In this document: piece by piece, positions 16,297 through 24,987 of the stretch
How positions within the stretch are numbered: position 1 is the stretch's first letter
How the letters are laid out: every line of letters starts with the position of its first letter
Assembly: GCA_902760865.1 (NCBI GenBank)
Contig: CACWID010000016.1
Span: 1 to 64,000 of the forward strand
DNA length: 64,000 bases
Origin: an uncultured Bacteroidales bacterium
GTDB taxonomy: Bacteria; Bacteroidota; Bacteroidia; Bacteroidales; Muribaculaceae
Reading direction: 5' to 3'
Notes under the pieces: generated by a model
The model's database searches: none
Told to the model about the DNA's origin: nothing
Seen by the model: the letters and a program-made list of their open reading frames with translations, nothing else
Made by a program: the position numbers and the translations under genes

Positions 16297-17142
16297 TCAT
16301 CCGTAATTCTCAATCAGGTACTTCACGAACTGCGGGTCGCCGAAGTTGATGGTGCCCGTGTCGTGCTGATTGAGCTTGGCAATCTGGGCCATGTCCTCGT
16401 CAGTCAGCGAGAAGTCCAAGAGGTCGAAGTTCTGCACCATGCGTTCCTTGTGGCTCGACTTGGGAATGGCCACGATGCCGCGCTGGGTGAGCCAGCGCAG
16501 GGCCACTTGAGCGGCACTCTTACCATACTTGGCCCCGATGGCTGCCAGTTCCTCGCTCTTGACGATGCCGTCAACGCCCTGTCCGCCCAACGGGCCCCAG
16601 GCCATCATTTTCGTGCCGAACTCATCAAGAATCGGCTCGATGCCCGTCTGCTGGATGAGCGCGTTGCATTGCAACTGGTTCACCATGGGCTTCACATCCA
16701 CATAGTGGGCAAAGTCAAAGAAACGGCCCGCCTGAAAGTTGCTCACGCCGATGGCACGCACCTTGCCGTCACGATAGGCCCGCTCCATTGCCCGCCACGT
16801 GCCGAACACGTCGCCATAGGCCTGGTGGATGAGCAGCAAGTCGATGTACTCGGTCTGCAACTTGCGCAGGCTCTCGTCGATGCTTTTCTCGGCCTTTTCC
16901 TCGCCTGCATTGCTGATCCACACCTTGGTCACGAGGAACAGGTCCTCGCGCTTGATGCCGCTCTTGCGCCAGGCATTACCGACGCCTTCCTCGTTCTGGT
17001 AGGCTTGAGCCGTGTCAATCAGGCGGTAGCCCACACTCAACGCATCGGTCACGCAACGTTCACACTCGTCAGGGCTAACCATGAAAACGCCGTAGCCCAG
17101 GGTCGGCATCTCAACGCCGTTATATAACTTGATGTATTCCAT
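16297..17142 (-). CDS. Aldo/keto reductase (2,5-diketogluconate reductase type)
   Basis: The 281-residue AKR has MEYIKLYNGVEMPTLGYGV at the start, catalytic Asp/Tyr in RLIDTAQAYQNEE, Lys in LVTKVW and His in LLLIHQAYG. It is of the smaller AKR class (DkgA/prostaglandin F synthase type). The frame extends to an ATG at 17154, but that ATG is made by a 7-bp repeat array and MEYIKL is the normal family start. It lies 63 bp downstream of the flavodoxin gene. Confidence 0.92.
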   Translation of the reverse strand: MEYIKLYNGVEMPTLGYGVFMVSPDECERCVTDALSVGYRLIDTAQAYQNEEGVGNAWRKSGIKREDLFLVTKVWISNAGEEKAEKSIDESLRKLQTEYIDLLLIHQAYGDVFGTWRAMERAYRDGKVRAIGVSNFQAGRFFDFAHYVDVKPMVNQLQCNALIQQTGIEPILDEFGTKMMAWGPLGGQGVDGIVKSEELAAIGAKYGKSAAQVALRWLTQRGIVAIPKSSHKERMVQNFDLLDFSLTDEDMAQIAKLNQHDTGTINFGDPQFVKYLIENYG

Positions 17143-17146
17143 AATC

Positions 17147-17195
17147 TTAGTCATTAGTCACTAGTCGCTAGTCTTTAGTCGCTAGTCGTTAGTTT
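17147..17195. repeat. 7-bp tandem array, 7 units (YTAGTCN)
   Basis: The units TTAGTCA, TTAGTCA, CTAGTCG, CTAGTCT, TTAGTCG, CTAGTCG and TTAGTTT lie between the AKR and flavodoxin genes. The array creates a spurious upstream ATG for the AKR. Confidence 0.9.
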
Positions 17196-17205
17196 CAGCT
17201 AAAAC

Positions 17206-17811
17206 TTAAAGCCCTAAGCCTTTGAGCCACTTCTCTACTTTTGCTTTGCCGGTGCGCACCTCGTGGCCGTAGATGCTGAAGCCCTTGGTCACATTGGCTC
17301 CGGGGAAGGCGTCCTTCACGTCCTCGACGCAGTTGGCCAGTCCGCTGCCCTCGTGGGTGGTGAAGGGGATGACGGTCTTGCCCTGCAGGTCATTGCCGTG
17401 CTTCTTGAAGAAGGTGAACATCACCTGGGGATAGGTGCCCCACCACACGGGACCACCGATGAAGACGGTATCATACTGGCTCAAGTCCACATCGCCCTCA
17501 TACTCTGGCAGTTCGCCTTTGTTTGCCTCTTCCTGCGCAAGATTGATCAGCGGCGTATAAGCCATGCCGTCATACTTGTGCGTCACGATCTCGAATAGGT
17601 CCGCGCCCATGATTTCGCTGATGTAGTCAGCCACAATCTTGGTGTTGCCCACTTCGATGTTACCTACTGCGTAGTTGTCTCCCGCATGCGAGAAGAACAC
17701 TACCAATGCTTTACCTGTTGTTTCCATATTTGTTTCTTGTTTTGCTTGGCCGCTGCATGCTGTCGGGATGAGCAGCGCCAATGCGGCGATAATGATATTC
17801 TTGATGTTCAT
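17206..17811 (-). CDS. Lipoprotein flavodoxin
   Basis: The 201-residue protein starts MNIKNIIIAALALLIPTACS, a lipoprotein signal with the lipid on Cys19, followed by a flavodoxin fold: KALVVFFSHAGDNYAVG binds the FMN phosphate, then FIGGPVWWGTYPQVM and TTHEGSGL contact the flavin. A second ATG at 17727 (METTGKALVVF) would give a cytoplasmic form. An exported flavodoxin would need an envelope electron donor. It sits between an AKR and an SDR on the same strand. Confidence 0.88.
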   Translation of the reverse strand: MNIKNIIIAALALLIPTACSGQAKQETNMETTGKALVVFFSHAGDNYAVGNIEVGNTKIVADYISEIMGADLFEIVTHKYDGMAYTPLINLAQEEANKGELPEYEGDVDLSQYDTVFIGGPVWWGTYPQVMFTFFKKHGNDLQGKTVIPFTTHEGSGLANCVEDVKDAFPGANVTKGFSIYGHEVRTGKAKVEKWLKGLGL

Positions 17812-17822
17812 GTTTTAAGACG

Positions 17823-17878
17823 TTAGATTTTAGACTTTAGACCTTAGACGTTAGACCTTAGATTTTAGACTTTAGCCC
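17823..17878. repeat. 7-bp tandem array, 8 units (TTAGACN)
   Basis: Eight units (TTAGATT, TTAGACT, TTAGACC, TTAGACG, TTAGACC, TTAGATT, TTAGACT, TTAGCCC) lie upstream of the flavodoxin gene. The last unit contains the stop codon of the SDR gene (17872-17874). Confidence 0.9.
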
Positions 17879-18717
17879 AGTTGATATTCTCCTGTGCGGA
17901 TGGCTGCGATGACGCCGCCGTCAATGAGCAGGTCGGTGCCGGTGATGAACTTGGCGTGCTCGCCGAGCAGGAAGGCGGCGGCCTCGGCAATCTCATCGCT
18001 CGTGCCTGTACGCTGTGCGGCTGAGGCATCTATCATGCGCTGGTAGCCCTCTCCATTGGCGTTGAACTCGTCATAGGCCAGCGGGGTGACGATGACACCC
18101 GGCGAGATGGTGTTGATGCGGGCACGACGCTTGCGCCAGCTGGTGGCTGCGGCACGCTGGGCTTGCAGATGGTTCATGCGCTTGGCAATCATGTAGGCAA
18201 AGCCGCTGTTCTGCATGGCCACCTCCTGGATGAACTTCACTTCCTTCAGCCCTTCGGTCGGGGTGTTCACGAGTTGCAGCTCGATATCGTTGGGAATCGG
18301 GTACATATAGGCAGCCTGACTCGAGATGATGAGTCCTGCACCTCCTTCGGCCATGACTTGTCCGAATGCGTCCACGGCATAGCCCGTACCCACCATGTCA
18401 AGGTCAACAATATGCTCTGGGCTGGCCTGGTTGGGCGATGCCCCGGCCGTGTCGATGAAGTACATCACGGGGCCCAGTTCGGCGGCCTTGCGTGCGAATG
18501 CCTCCACGCTGTCCTTTTGCAGGGCGTTCACCACCATGGTCTCCACGTCATAGCCGCTGCGGCGGAAATCCTCGCCAACGCGCTCCAGCGCCTTCTCGCT
18601 GATGTCACCCAGCAGAATCTTCTTGCCTGCCGCAATGCGGCGTACGATGGCGGTTCCCATACTGCCGGCACCCAAGAGTGCCACCACTGCCTTCTGTTCG
18701 TTTCTGTCGAAATTCAT
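17872..18717 (-). CDS. Short-chain dehydrogenase/reductase
   Basis: The 281-residue SDR has the nucleotide-binding turn VALLGAGSMGTAIVRRIA, which is GxGxxG rather than the classical SDR TGxxxGxG. It keeps Ser in LIISSQAAYM, the YMIAK (YxxxK) active site, NTISPGVIVTPL and the C-terminal GTDLLIDGGVIAAI. The reaction is unknown. It lies 23 bp downstream of the acetyltransferase gene in the AraC-linked cluster. Confidence 0.9.
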   Translation of the reverse strand: MNFDRNEQKAVVALLGAGSMGTAIVRRIAAGKKILLGDISEKALERVGEDFRRSGYDVETMVVNALQKDSVEAFARKAAELGPVMYFIDTAGASPNQASPEHIVDLDMVGTGYAVDAFGQVMAEGGAGLIISSQAAYMYPIPNDIELQLVNTPTEGLKEVKFIQEVAMQNSGFAYMIAKRMNHLQAQRAAATSWRKRRARINTISPGVIVTPLAYDEFNANGEGYQRMIDASAAQRTGTSDEIAEAAAFLLGEHAKFITGTDLLIDGGVIAAIRTGEYQLG

Positions 18718-18740
18718 ATTCTGTCCTCCTTATCTTATTA

Positions 18741-19268
18741 TTACTCTACATTCTTGATAAACTTTGCCGGATTTCCGCCCACGATGGTGTTGGGGGCAAC
18801 GTCCTTGGTCACTACAGCCCCTGCCGCTACAACGGCATTCTCGCCCACGGTCACACCGGGCAGGATGGTGGCACCCGCACCAATCCACGCATTCTTGCCG
18901 ATGTGGACAGGCTTGCAGATAAGCAACTGGCGGTCGTACAAGTCATGATTGTTGCTGATGAGCTGCACGTTGGCGGCTATCATGGCATGATCGTCAATGG
19001 TGATACCGCCTCGCGACATCATCAGACAATCGGGCATAATCATCACATTCTTGCCAATCTTCACCCTGTCAAAGCACACGCCCTTGAGCGGTGGCATCAC
19101 CGTGGCTCCGTCGCCCAGGTTATCGCCAAATAGTTCCTTTACCAGATTGTTATATTCCTCGGTATAGGGCATAGTCTGGTTGATGGTGAAAACGAGTTTC
19201 ACATCTCGCATGCCGCGCTCCATTTCCTCTGGAGTGGTTTTGCGGGGGTCAACAATGATTGCTTCCAT
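18741..19268 (-). CDS. Hexapeptide-repeat O-acetyltransferase (maltose/galactoside type)
   Basis: The 175-residue left-handed beta-helix protein has the imperfect hexapeptides IGKNVMIMPDCLM, IDDHAMIAANVQLI, IGKNAWIGAGATILPGVTVG and AVVAAGAVVTKDV, and the catalytic His in ISNNHDLYDRQ. Such enzymes acetylate sugars from acetyl-CoA. It is the first gene of the minus-strand cluster, divergent from the AraC regulator. A CAAAATTA at 19305-19312 (TAATTTTG on this strand) is a likely -7 box. Confidence 0.92.
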   Translation of the reverse strand: MEAIIVDPRKTTPEEMERGMRDVKLVFTINQTMPYTEEYNNLVKELFGDNLGDGATVMPPLKGVCFDRVKIGKNVMIMPDCLMMSRGGITIDDHAMIAANVQLISNNHDLYDRQLLICKPVHIGKNAWIGAGATILPGVTVGENAVVAAGAVVTKDVAPNTIVGGNPAKFIKNVE

Positions 19269-19413
19269 TTTTCTTCTTTATTATTGATGTTGTTAATTAC
19301 ACTGCAAAATTACATCGGTTTTTCATGGCAATACTTTCACAAAAAGCACTATAATTTTCACTTTTTGCGCAAATCGTTCGTTTGATAAAAAAATAGGATG
19401 TAATTTTGTGGCG

Positions 19414-20232
19414 ATGAAGGCTGATTTTCAATATTCCGACGATTTCTACGGGATGAATGCCCGTGAGTTGAGCCACACCTGCATGCACCTGCTCTGCATG
19501 GCGGGAGAGGGTAGCTTCGTGTTCAACGAGCGGTGCTACCACATCGTGAAAAACGATCTGGTAGTGATTCCCGTGCCCAACCGCGTCAGCAACCTTGCCG
19601 CCCATGCCGACATGCGGGTCGAGTGGTTTGCCGCCGACTACAAGTTCCTGCAGAATCTGCTGCCGTCCAACAACTACAGTATCGGCGGCAGCATCTCGCT
19701 GAATAAGGATCCCGTGATATCGCTGACTGAGGAACAGGCCAAGCGCATGCTGGAGGATTTTCACCGCCTGCGCGACCGCATGGAGGACCGTCAGCTGCAA
19801 TTCTACCCCCAGCTGATGGGCAGCCTGTGCCTGACCATGATGTATGACATCTTTGAGGCCCATGCCCAGCGCGAGGCCACCGACACGCACACCGACCGCA
19901 CGGCCTATATCGTAAAACAGCTGATGGCCCTGCTTGCCACAGGCATCAGCCGCACCGAGCGCGACGTCAGCTACTATGCCGAGCGGCTGCACGTCTCCCC
20001 CAAATACCTCTCATCCACCATCAAGCGCGTGACCGGCCACAGCGTCACCTCCTACATTGACCGCCACACCATCCCCATCCTGAAAGACTTCCTGGACGAC
20101 GACAGCCTGTCGCTCACCCAGATTGCCGACCACATGAATTTCACCTCCTTGAGCTACTTCAGCCGCTACTGCACCAAGCACCTCGGCCAGTTCCCCAGCC
20201 ACTACCGCCAGAGCCTCCAACCCAAGCGCTAA
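19414..20232 (+). CDS. AraC-family transcriptional regulator
   Basis: This protein of about 272 residues has an N-terminal cupin-like sensing half (HTCMHLLCMAGEGSFVFNERCY ... VIPVPNRVSNL) and a C-terminal AraC DNA-binding domain with two helix-turn-helices (YYAERLHVSPKYLSSTIKRV and LTQIADHMNFTSLSYFSRYC). ATG at 19414 is preferred; an in-frame GTG at 19408 adds two residues. It is divergent from the acetyltransferase/oxidoreductase cluster and is the obvious candidate for its regulator. The plus-strand TAATTTTG at 19401-19408 overlaps the possible GTG start, so a start at 19414 would give almost no leader. Confidence 0.9.
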   Translation: MKADFQYSDDFYGMNARELSHTCMHLLCMAGEGSFVFNERCYHIVKNDLVVIPVPNRVSNLAAHADMRVEWFAADYKFLQNLLPSNNYSIGGSISLNKDPVISLTEEQAKRMLEDFHRLRDRMEDRQLQFYPQLMGSLCLTMMYDIFEAHAQREATDTHTDRTAYIVKQLMALLATGISRTERDVSYYAERLHVSPKYLSSTIKRVTGHSVTSYIDRHTIPILKDFLDDDSLSLTQIADHMNFTSLSYFSRYCTKHLGQFPSHYRQSLQPKR

Positions 20233-20556
20233 CCCGCCCAGGCCAGCCATCGAGCCTCGCCTGAATCCTGAAATGCAATAGAAAGTAAACGCTATTTGTA
20301 ATTCCTGACCCACAGCCTGACGCCCCTGCATATCGCTATTTATATTATATAACGTGAGTTCGAAGTAAATAAGTTGCTGATAGTCAATTCCTCCCCTAAG
20401 ATAGGGGAGGTGGCGCGTAGCGTCGGAGGAGTATGATTCAACCTCAAAACACTTACTCTTGGAGTATCAACACCCCCCTGCCCCCTCTAATCTTAGAGGG
20501 GGAGTTGATAATGCACTGATTGACAATTAATAATTTCGCTGAAATCAGGTTATATT
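20233..20556. other. Intergenic region between convergent genes
   Basis: The 324 bases between convergent AraC and CoA-ligase genes contain the double-hairpin element at 20383-20510 and no visible gene. Confidence 0.6.
20383..20510. repeat. Double-hairpin palindromic element
   Basis: The left hairpin is CCTCCCCTA-AGA-TAGGGGAGG (20390-20410) and the right hairpin is CCCCCTCTAA-TC-TTAGAGGGGG (20481-20502). The outer ends (GTCAATTCCTCCCC and GGGGGAGTTGATA) are roughly inverted copies. The middle contains GTGGCGCGTAGCGTCGGAGG. It resembles the REP/MITE-like elements of other bacterial genomes and could also end transcription from both sides. Confidence 0.75.
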
Positions 20557-22176
20557 TTAGTGATAGAGGAAGCGCTTGATGCTCATCTTCGGGGTTTTCT
20601 CGAAGGGGGCTTCCATCATTTCCACCTTGGTGATTTTGCTATAGGCGGGGAGGGATTTGTTGGCTTCATCGCGGATCTGATTCGGGACGGCCTGCTTGGT
20701 CTCGTCGTCCATATCATCGGGGAATTCGGGATAGACGAGCGCAACGATCTTCCCTTCGCGGTCCACCACGAGGCACTCGCTGACATACTGGCAATTGGCC
20801 AGGACGGCCTCGACCTCCTCGGGGTAGATGTTCTGTCCTGAGGAGTTCAGGATCATCGACTTGATGCGACCGCGGATGAAAATGTTGTTGTCGCGGTCCA
20901 TCACGCCCAGGTCGCCGGTGCGGAACCATCCATCCTCGGTGAATGACGCAGCAGTGGCCTCCGGGTTCTTGTAATACCCTATGGTCAGGTTGCGGCCACG
21001 TGCCTGGATTTCGCCTGGCGTGTGGGCCGGGTCATCGGAGTCAATGCGGAGTTCGTGGACGGGTTTTCCGCATGAGCCGGGCACGAATTTGGTCCACCAC
21101 TCATAGCCCAACAGGGGGCATGCTTCGGTCATGCCGTAGCCCACGGTGTAAGGCAGACGTATCTTCTTGAAACACTGCTCGGCCTCGGGGTTCAACGCCG
21201 CGCCGCCCATGATGAAACAGCGCACGGCCCCTCCGAAGGCCTCGATCACACTCTTGCGGGCCTTGCGGTAAATCAGGCTGTTCAGGCCGGGTATGCCGAG
21301 CAGGGGCTTTGCTTTTTCCAGTGCCGGCTTGATGGCGTTGGCATAGATTTTCTCCATGACCAGAGGCACGGTGACTACCATATAGGGCTTGATGTCCCTC
21401 ATTGCCTTGAGGAGCGTTGTGGGCGACGGGGTCTTGCCCAGGAAATAGACGGTGACGCCATCGACATTGGGGTGGATAAACTCGATGGCCAGTCCGTACA
21501 TGTGGGCCAGGGGCAACATCGAGACGACGGTTTCGCCCGGTTGGTTCGGGAAATGGGAGTTGGCAAAATCGTCAGTGTCCGAGATGGCATTATAGGTGAG
21601 CATCACGCCCTTGGGGTTGCCCGTGGTTCCCGACGTATAATTGATGATGGCCAGGTCGTCGCCATTGTCGGTCTCATAGGACACCTGCTCGGGCCACATC
21701 CCGTCGGGGTGCTGCTGTGCAAAAGCACGCTTGCGGTGCTCCCACGCATCGGCCACGGCCTTGTCACGGTGCCACAGCAGGTTGCCGTCCTTCACGTTGA
21801 CGGCGGCCTTGAGGGCAGGCATTTCCTCTGGATCCAGTTTCTCCCAGATGTCATTGTCAACAAAGAGCACGACACTGTCCGAGTGGTTGATGAGGGTACT
21901 GATATTGTTAGGGTGAAAGTCAGCCAGCAGCGGTACAGCGACACGGCCATTGACATTGATGCCCCAGAATGTCATCGCCCATCGTGCAGAGTTGCGGGCG
22001 CAGATAGCTATTTTTTCTCCCTTGTCTATTCCGGCTTCAGTGAAGAATATACGGAAGCGTTCAATGTTTGTAGCCAGTTGGGCATAGGTAAAGGAGTCGC
22101 CGTTGTAGTCACACAGGGCTTTACGGGTCCATTGTTCGCGGACCGTTTCCTCCAAGTTTGACAGATAGTGCCTCAT
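20557..22176 (-). CDS. Long-chain fatty acid CoA ligase / acyl-activating enzyme
   Basis: The 539-residue adenylate-forming enzyme has the P-loop motif IINYTSGTTGNPKGVMLTY (about 175-193), VGYGMTEACP, the GWFRTGDLGVMD motif and the hinge/catalytic Lys region IKSMILNSSGQNIYPEEVE near 440-460. The C-terminal Lys lies in KTPKMSIKRF. It activates a fatty acid with ATP and passes it to CoA or a carrier. At 539 residues it is of the shorter acyl-activating kind. TAGTTTTG on this strand (22207-22214) is a possible -7 box. Confidence 0.9.
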   Translation of the reverse strand: MRHYLSNLEETVREQWTRKALCDYNGDSFTYAQLATNIERFRIFFTEAGIDKGEKIAICARNSARWAMTFWGINVNGRVAVPLLADFHPNNISTLINHSDSVVLFVDNDIWEKLDPEEMPALKAAVNVKDGNLLWHRDKAVADAWEHRKRAFAQQHPDGMWPEQVSYETDNGDDLAIINYTSGTTGNPKGVMLTYNAISDTDDFANSHFPNQPGETVVSMLPLAHMYGLAIEFIHPNVDGVTVYFLGKTPSPTTLLKAMRDIKPYMVVTVPLVMEKIYANAIKPALEKAKPLLGIPGLNSLIYRKARKSVIEAFGGAVRCFIMGGAALNPEAEQCFKKIRLPYTVGYGMTEACPLLGYEWWTKFVPGSCGKPVHELRIDSDDPAHTPGEIQARGRNLTIGYYKNPEATAASFTEDGWFRTGDLGVMDRDNNIFIRGRIKSMILNSSGQNIYPEEVEAVLANCQYVSECLVVDREGKIVALVYPEFPDDMDDETKQAVPNQIRDEANKSLPAYSKITKVEMMEAPFEKTPKMSIKRFLYH

Positions 22177-22576
22177 AAAATCCTAGTATTTATATTTATT
22201 AATAGACAAAACTAATCGGCCTAGAGACCGGAACTGATCAATTCATTCATCCAAAAGTACTACATTTTTTTAAATTATCGCTGTTTTCGGAAAAATAGTT
22301 TGTTTTTTTCAATTGTTATGGCATCCCCTAGGGTCAATTTTGCCCTTGCCTGAGGTACCGGGAAGGGGCCCATCCGGAAATATCTGTCAATAAAAATTGA
22401 CATCTGAGAGAATATTATTAACTTTGCAACGTGATTGATAATGATCGGCCGCAATTGCAGATGATAAATCTATTATTTTGTGGTTAGCGCGAGGAAATGA
22501 TGATCCCCTCGCCCAATAAGAGAAAATTGATCCTGTGAACTGCCGGTCTGAGAGAATAACAAATGAAAAGAATCGC
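22177..22576. other. Divergent promoter region, CoA ligase and fructan regulator
   Basis: This AT-rich space of 400 bases contains no visible gene. On the plus strand TTGA (22397-22400) and TAACTTTG (22419-22426) are 18 nt apart, a probable promoter for the regulator gene with a leader of about 145 nt. On the minus strand TAGTTTTG at 22207-22214 precedes the CoA ligase. Confidence 0.55.
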
Positions 22577-24766
22577 ATGCGAAAAAATTATATTTATATA
22601 GTCATTTCCCTACTGCTGATTGCCGTGTCGACATCCTGCTCGCAAGAGAAAAAGCAGTACCGCATCGGGGTGTCGCAGTGCTCGGATGACATCTGGCGGG
22701 ACAAGCAGAACTCGGAATTGAAGATTGGCGCCTATTTCCACGATAACGTGGATTTGTGCTTTGCTGCGGCCTACGACAGTGACGAGCGCCAAATCCAGCA
22801 GATTGACAGCCTTGTCGGTACGGGCATCGACCTACTGATTGTTGCTCCCAACCAGGTGTCGACGATTTCGCCTGCCATCGACCGGGCCTATGACAAGGGC
22901 ATCCCGGTGATTGTGTTCGAGCGCAAGACGAACACGAAGAAATACACGGCCTATATGGGTGCCGACAACTATGAGATGGGGCACCTGATGGGCGAGTATG
23001 TCGCAAACAGGCTGAATGAGCGTGGCCGCATCATCGAGGTGATGGGCTTGAAGGGTTCGTCGCCCGCGATTGAGCGCCACAACGGCTTCAGGGAGGCCAT
23101 CGCCGAGCATCCAGGCATCCAGGTGGTTGCGACCCTGCAGGGCGACTGGACCGAGCCGACGGCCTATAACACGGTCAAGCAATGGCTTGACAAGAATAAA
23201 GATGCCGCCGGGAAGATTGACCTGGTATTCGGCATGAACGACCGCACGGCGATGGGTGCGCGCAAGGCCTTTGAGGAGGCAGGCGGCGCATTGCCGCTGT
23301 TCTGCGGCATCGACGGCCTGCCGGGCGAGAACGGCGGTATCCGCCAGGTCATGGACTCGCTGCTGGACGCGTCCTACATCTACCCCACCCACGGCGACCA
23401 GCTGCTGCAGCTGGCGGTGGACATCCTTGAGGGAAACCCCTACGAGAAAGAGACCAACCTGATGTCGGCGCTGGTCACCCAGGACAATGCCCGCGTGCTG
23501 CTGATGGAGAGTGAGGAAATCATGCGCCAGTCACGCCACCTCGAGCAGCTGCATGAGAAGGCCAGCCAATACCTCGACCAGCTGGGCAGCCAGCGCACGC
23601 TCACGTTTGTCGCCCTGGCCGCGATACTGCTGCTGCTGGCCCTGCTTGCCGGCATCTACATGTATTACCTGCAGCGGGCGCGCATCCAGGACGAGCGAAC
23701 CCGTATGGAACGTGAGCAACTGGACTTCTACACCCAGGTGAGCCACGAGCTGCGCACACCGCTGACGCTCATCCAGGGCCCGCTGGACCAGCTCCTGAGG
23801 ACCAACGACTTCCGCACCGCGAGCGACAATGCGCGCGAACTGTTCACCATCGTTCGCCGCAATACCCACCAGCTCACCGCCCTCGTCAACAAGATGCTTG
23901 ATGCCCAGGTGGGCGGAACGGTCACCGACGACAACGCCCACGAGGAGACACAGCATGTTGCGTCTCCCCAATCGGCCGGCAATGTCAAGCCCGACGAGGA
24001 TGCCCCCACCGTGCTCATCGTCGATGACAATGCCGATATCCGCACCTATCTGAAGTCCATCCTCCAGGGCAAATACAGCGTGCTGGAGGCCGAGGAGGGC
24101 AAATCGGGACTGGACTTGGCCCGAGAGCATGTGCCCGACCTGATTGTGAGTGACGTGATGATGCCCATGATGAACGGCCTGCAATTCTGCCAGGAGGTAA
24201 AGAAGGACCTCATTTCCAGCCATATCCCCGTCATCCTGCTCACCGCCAGGGCGTTGGAAAAGCATCAGATCGAGGGCTATGAGAGCGGTGCCGACGCCTA
24301 TATCACCAAACCCTTCTCACCGGAACTGCTGTTGGCCCGCATCGACAACCTGCTGCAGAGCCGCCACCAGCTCAAGGACCTGTGGGGCACGCATCCTGCA
24401 CCCGTAGCAGAGTCTGCCGTTCAACCTGCCGTTGCACCCGCACCCATCGAGGACGCCTTCATCTCCCGATTCAAGCAGATGGTGGAGGAACGCTTAGCCG
24501 ACAGCCACCTGAGCGTCGAGGACCTCGCTGCAGGCATGGGACTGAGCCGCGTGCAGCTTTACCGCAAGGTCAAGGCCTTGACAGGCAGCACACCTGTAGA
24601 CCTGCTGCGCAAGGCTAGACTGTCGCAGGCTCAAAGGCTGCTGCAAGAGTCTGATTTAACGGTGAGCGAAATCGCCTATCAGGTGGGCTTCGCCTCCCCG
24701 TCCTATTTCACCAAGTGCTACAAGGACGAGTTCGGCATCGTGCCCGGCGAGGCCCGCAAGTCCTGA
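22577..24766 (+). CDS. Hybrid two-component-like fructan regulator lacking the ATPase domain
   Basis: The ATG at 22577 starts a signal or anchor sequence (MRKNYIYIVISLLLIAVSTS); an upstream ATG at 22535 only adds a polar lead. Residues about 27-315 are a periplasmic sugar-binding-protein domain (IGVSQCSDDIWRDKQNSEL, DLLIVAPNQVSTI, VFGMNDRTAMGARKAFEEAG). A membrane segment lies at about 341-364. HisKA follows with H-box SHELRTPLTLIQGP (His near 390). HisKA ends near 447 and the receiver domain starts at about 478 (TVLIVDDNADIR; phospho-Asp near 526 in IVSDVMMP), so the usual HATPase_c domain is absent. The C-terminus (about 645-729) is an AraC DNA-binding domain. By position and sensor type it should detect fructose or fructan and activate the susC operon, like BT1754 of B. 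thetaiotaomicron. Confidence 0.9.
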   Translation: MRKNYIYIVISLLLIAVSTSCSQEKKQYRIGVSQCSDDIWRDKQNSELKIGAYFHDNVDLCFAAAYDSDERQIQQIDSLVGTGIDLLIVAPNQVSTISPAIDRAYDKGIPVIVFERKTNTKKYTAYMGADNYEMGHLMGEYVANRLNERGRIIEVMGLKGSSPAIERHNGFREAIAEHPGIQVVATLQGDWTEPTAYNTVKQWLDKNKDAAGKIDLVFGMNDRTAMGARKAFEEAGGALPLFCGIDGLPGENGGIRQVMDSLLDASYIYPTHGDQLLQLAVDILEGNPYEKETNLMSALVTQDNARVLLMESEEIMRQSRHLEQLHEKASQYLDQLGSQRTLTFVALAAILLLLALLAGIYMYYLQRARIQDERTRMEREQLDFYTQVSHELRTPLTLIQGPLDQLLRTNDFRTASDNARELFTIVRRNTHQLTALVNKMLDAQVGGTVTDDNAHEETQHVASPQSAGNVKPDEDAPTVLIVDDNADIRTYLKSILQGKYSVLEAEEGKSGLDLAREHVPDLIVSDVMMPMMNGLQFCQEVKKDLISSHIPVILLTARALEKHQIEGYESGADAYITKPFSPELLLARIDNLLQSRHQLKDLWGTHPAPVAESAVQPAVAPAPIEDAFISRFKQMVEERLADSHLSVEDLAAGMGLSRVQLYRKVKALTGSTPVDLLRKARLSQAQRLLQESDLTVSEIAYQVGFASPSYFTKCYKDEFGIVPGEARKS

Positions 24767-24795
24767 TCAGACAACATTATAAAACAACAGAAAAG

Positions 24796-24900
24796 TCTGA
24801 ATTTTCTGAGGGCATCCGCGTACCTCTTAAAAACTACGAATTGCACGAATTAAACTAATTAGGCATCCGCGTTCGTATTCTATCAAATTTCACGAATGGC
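24796..24900 (-). repeat. Dispersed GCGGATGCC / AATTCGT repeat, inverted copies
   Basis: Read on the minus strand this stretch has three GCGGATGCC motifs spaced by AATTCGTGCAATTCGTAG-type sequence, the same order as the four copies between xseA and xseB. Confidence 0.7.
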
Positions 24901-24987
24901 ATCCGCGCTATAGGGCCTCGCCTTGGCGTGGCTGCACGGCACGTCCCACACGCTGGGGCGCTACCAATAATTATTTTTCTTTAGCAA

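Noticed and set aside
22535..22576. Upstream ATG for the fructan regulator
   Set aside because: It adds 14 polar residues before a complete signal sequence; the ATG at 22577 fits the family better.
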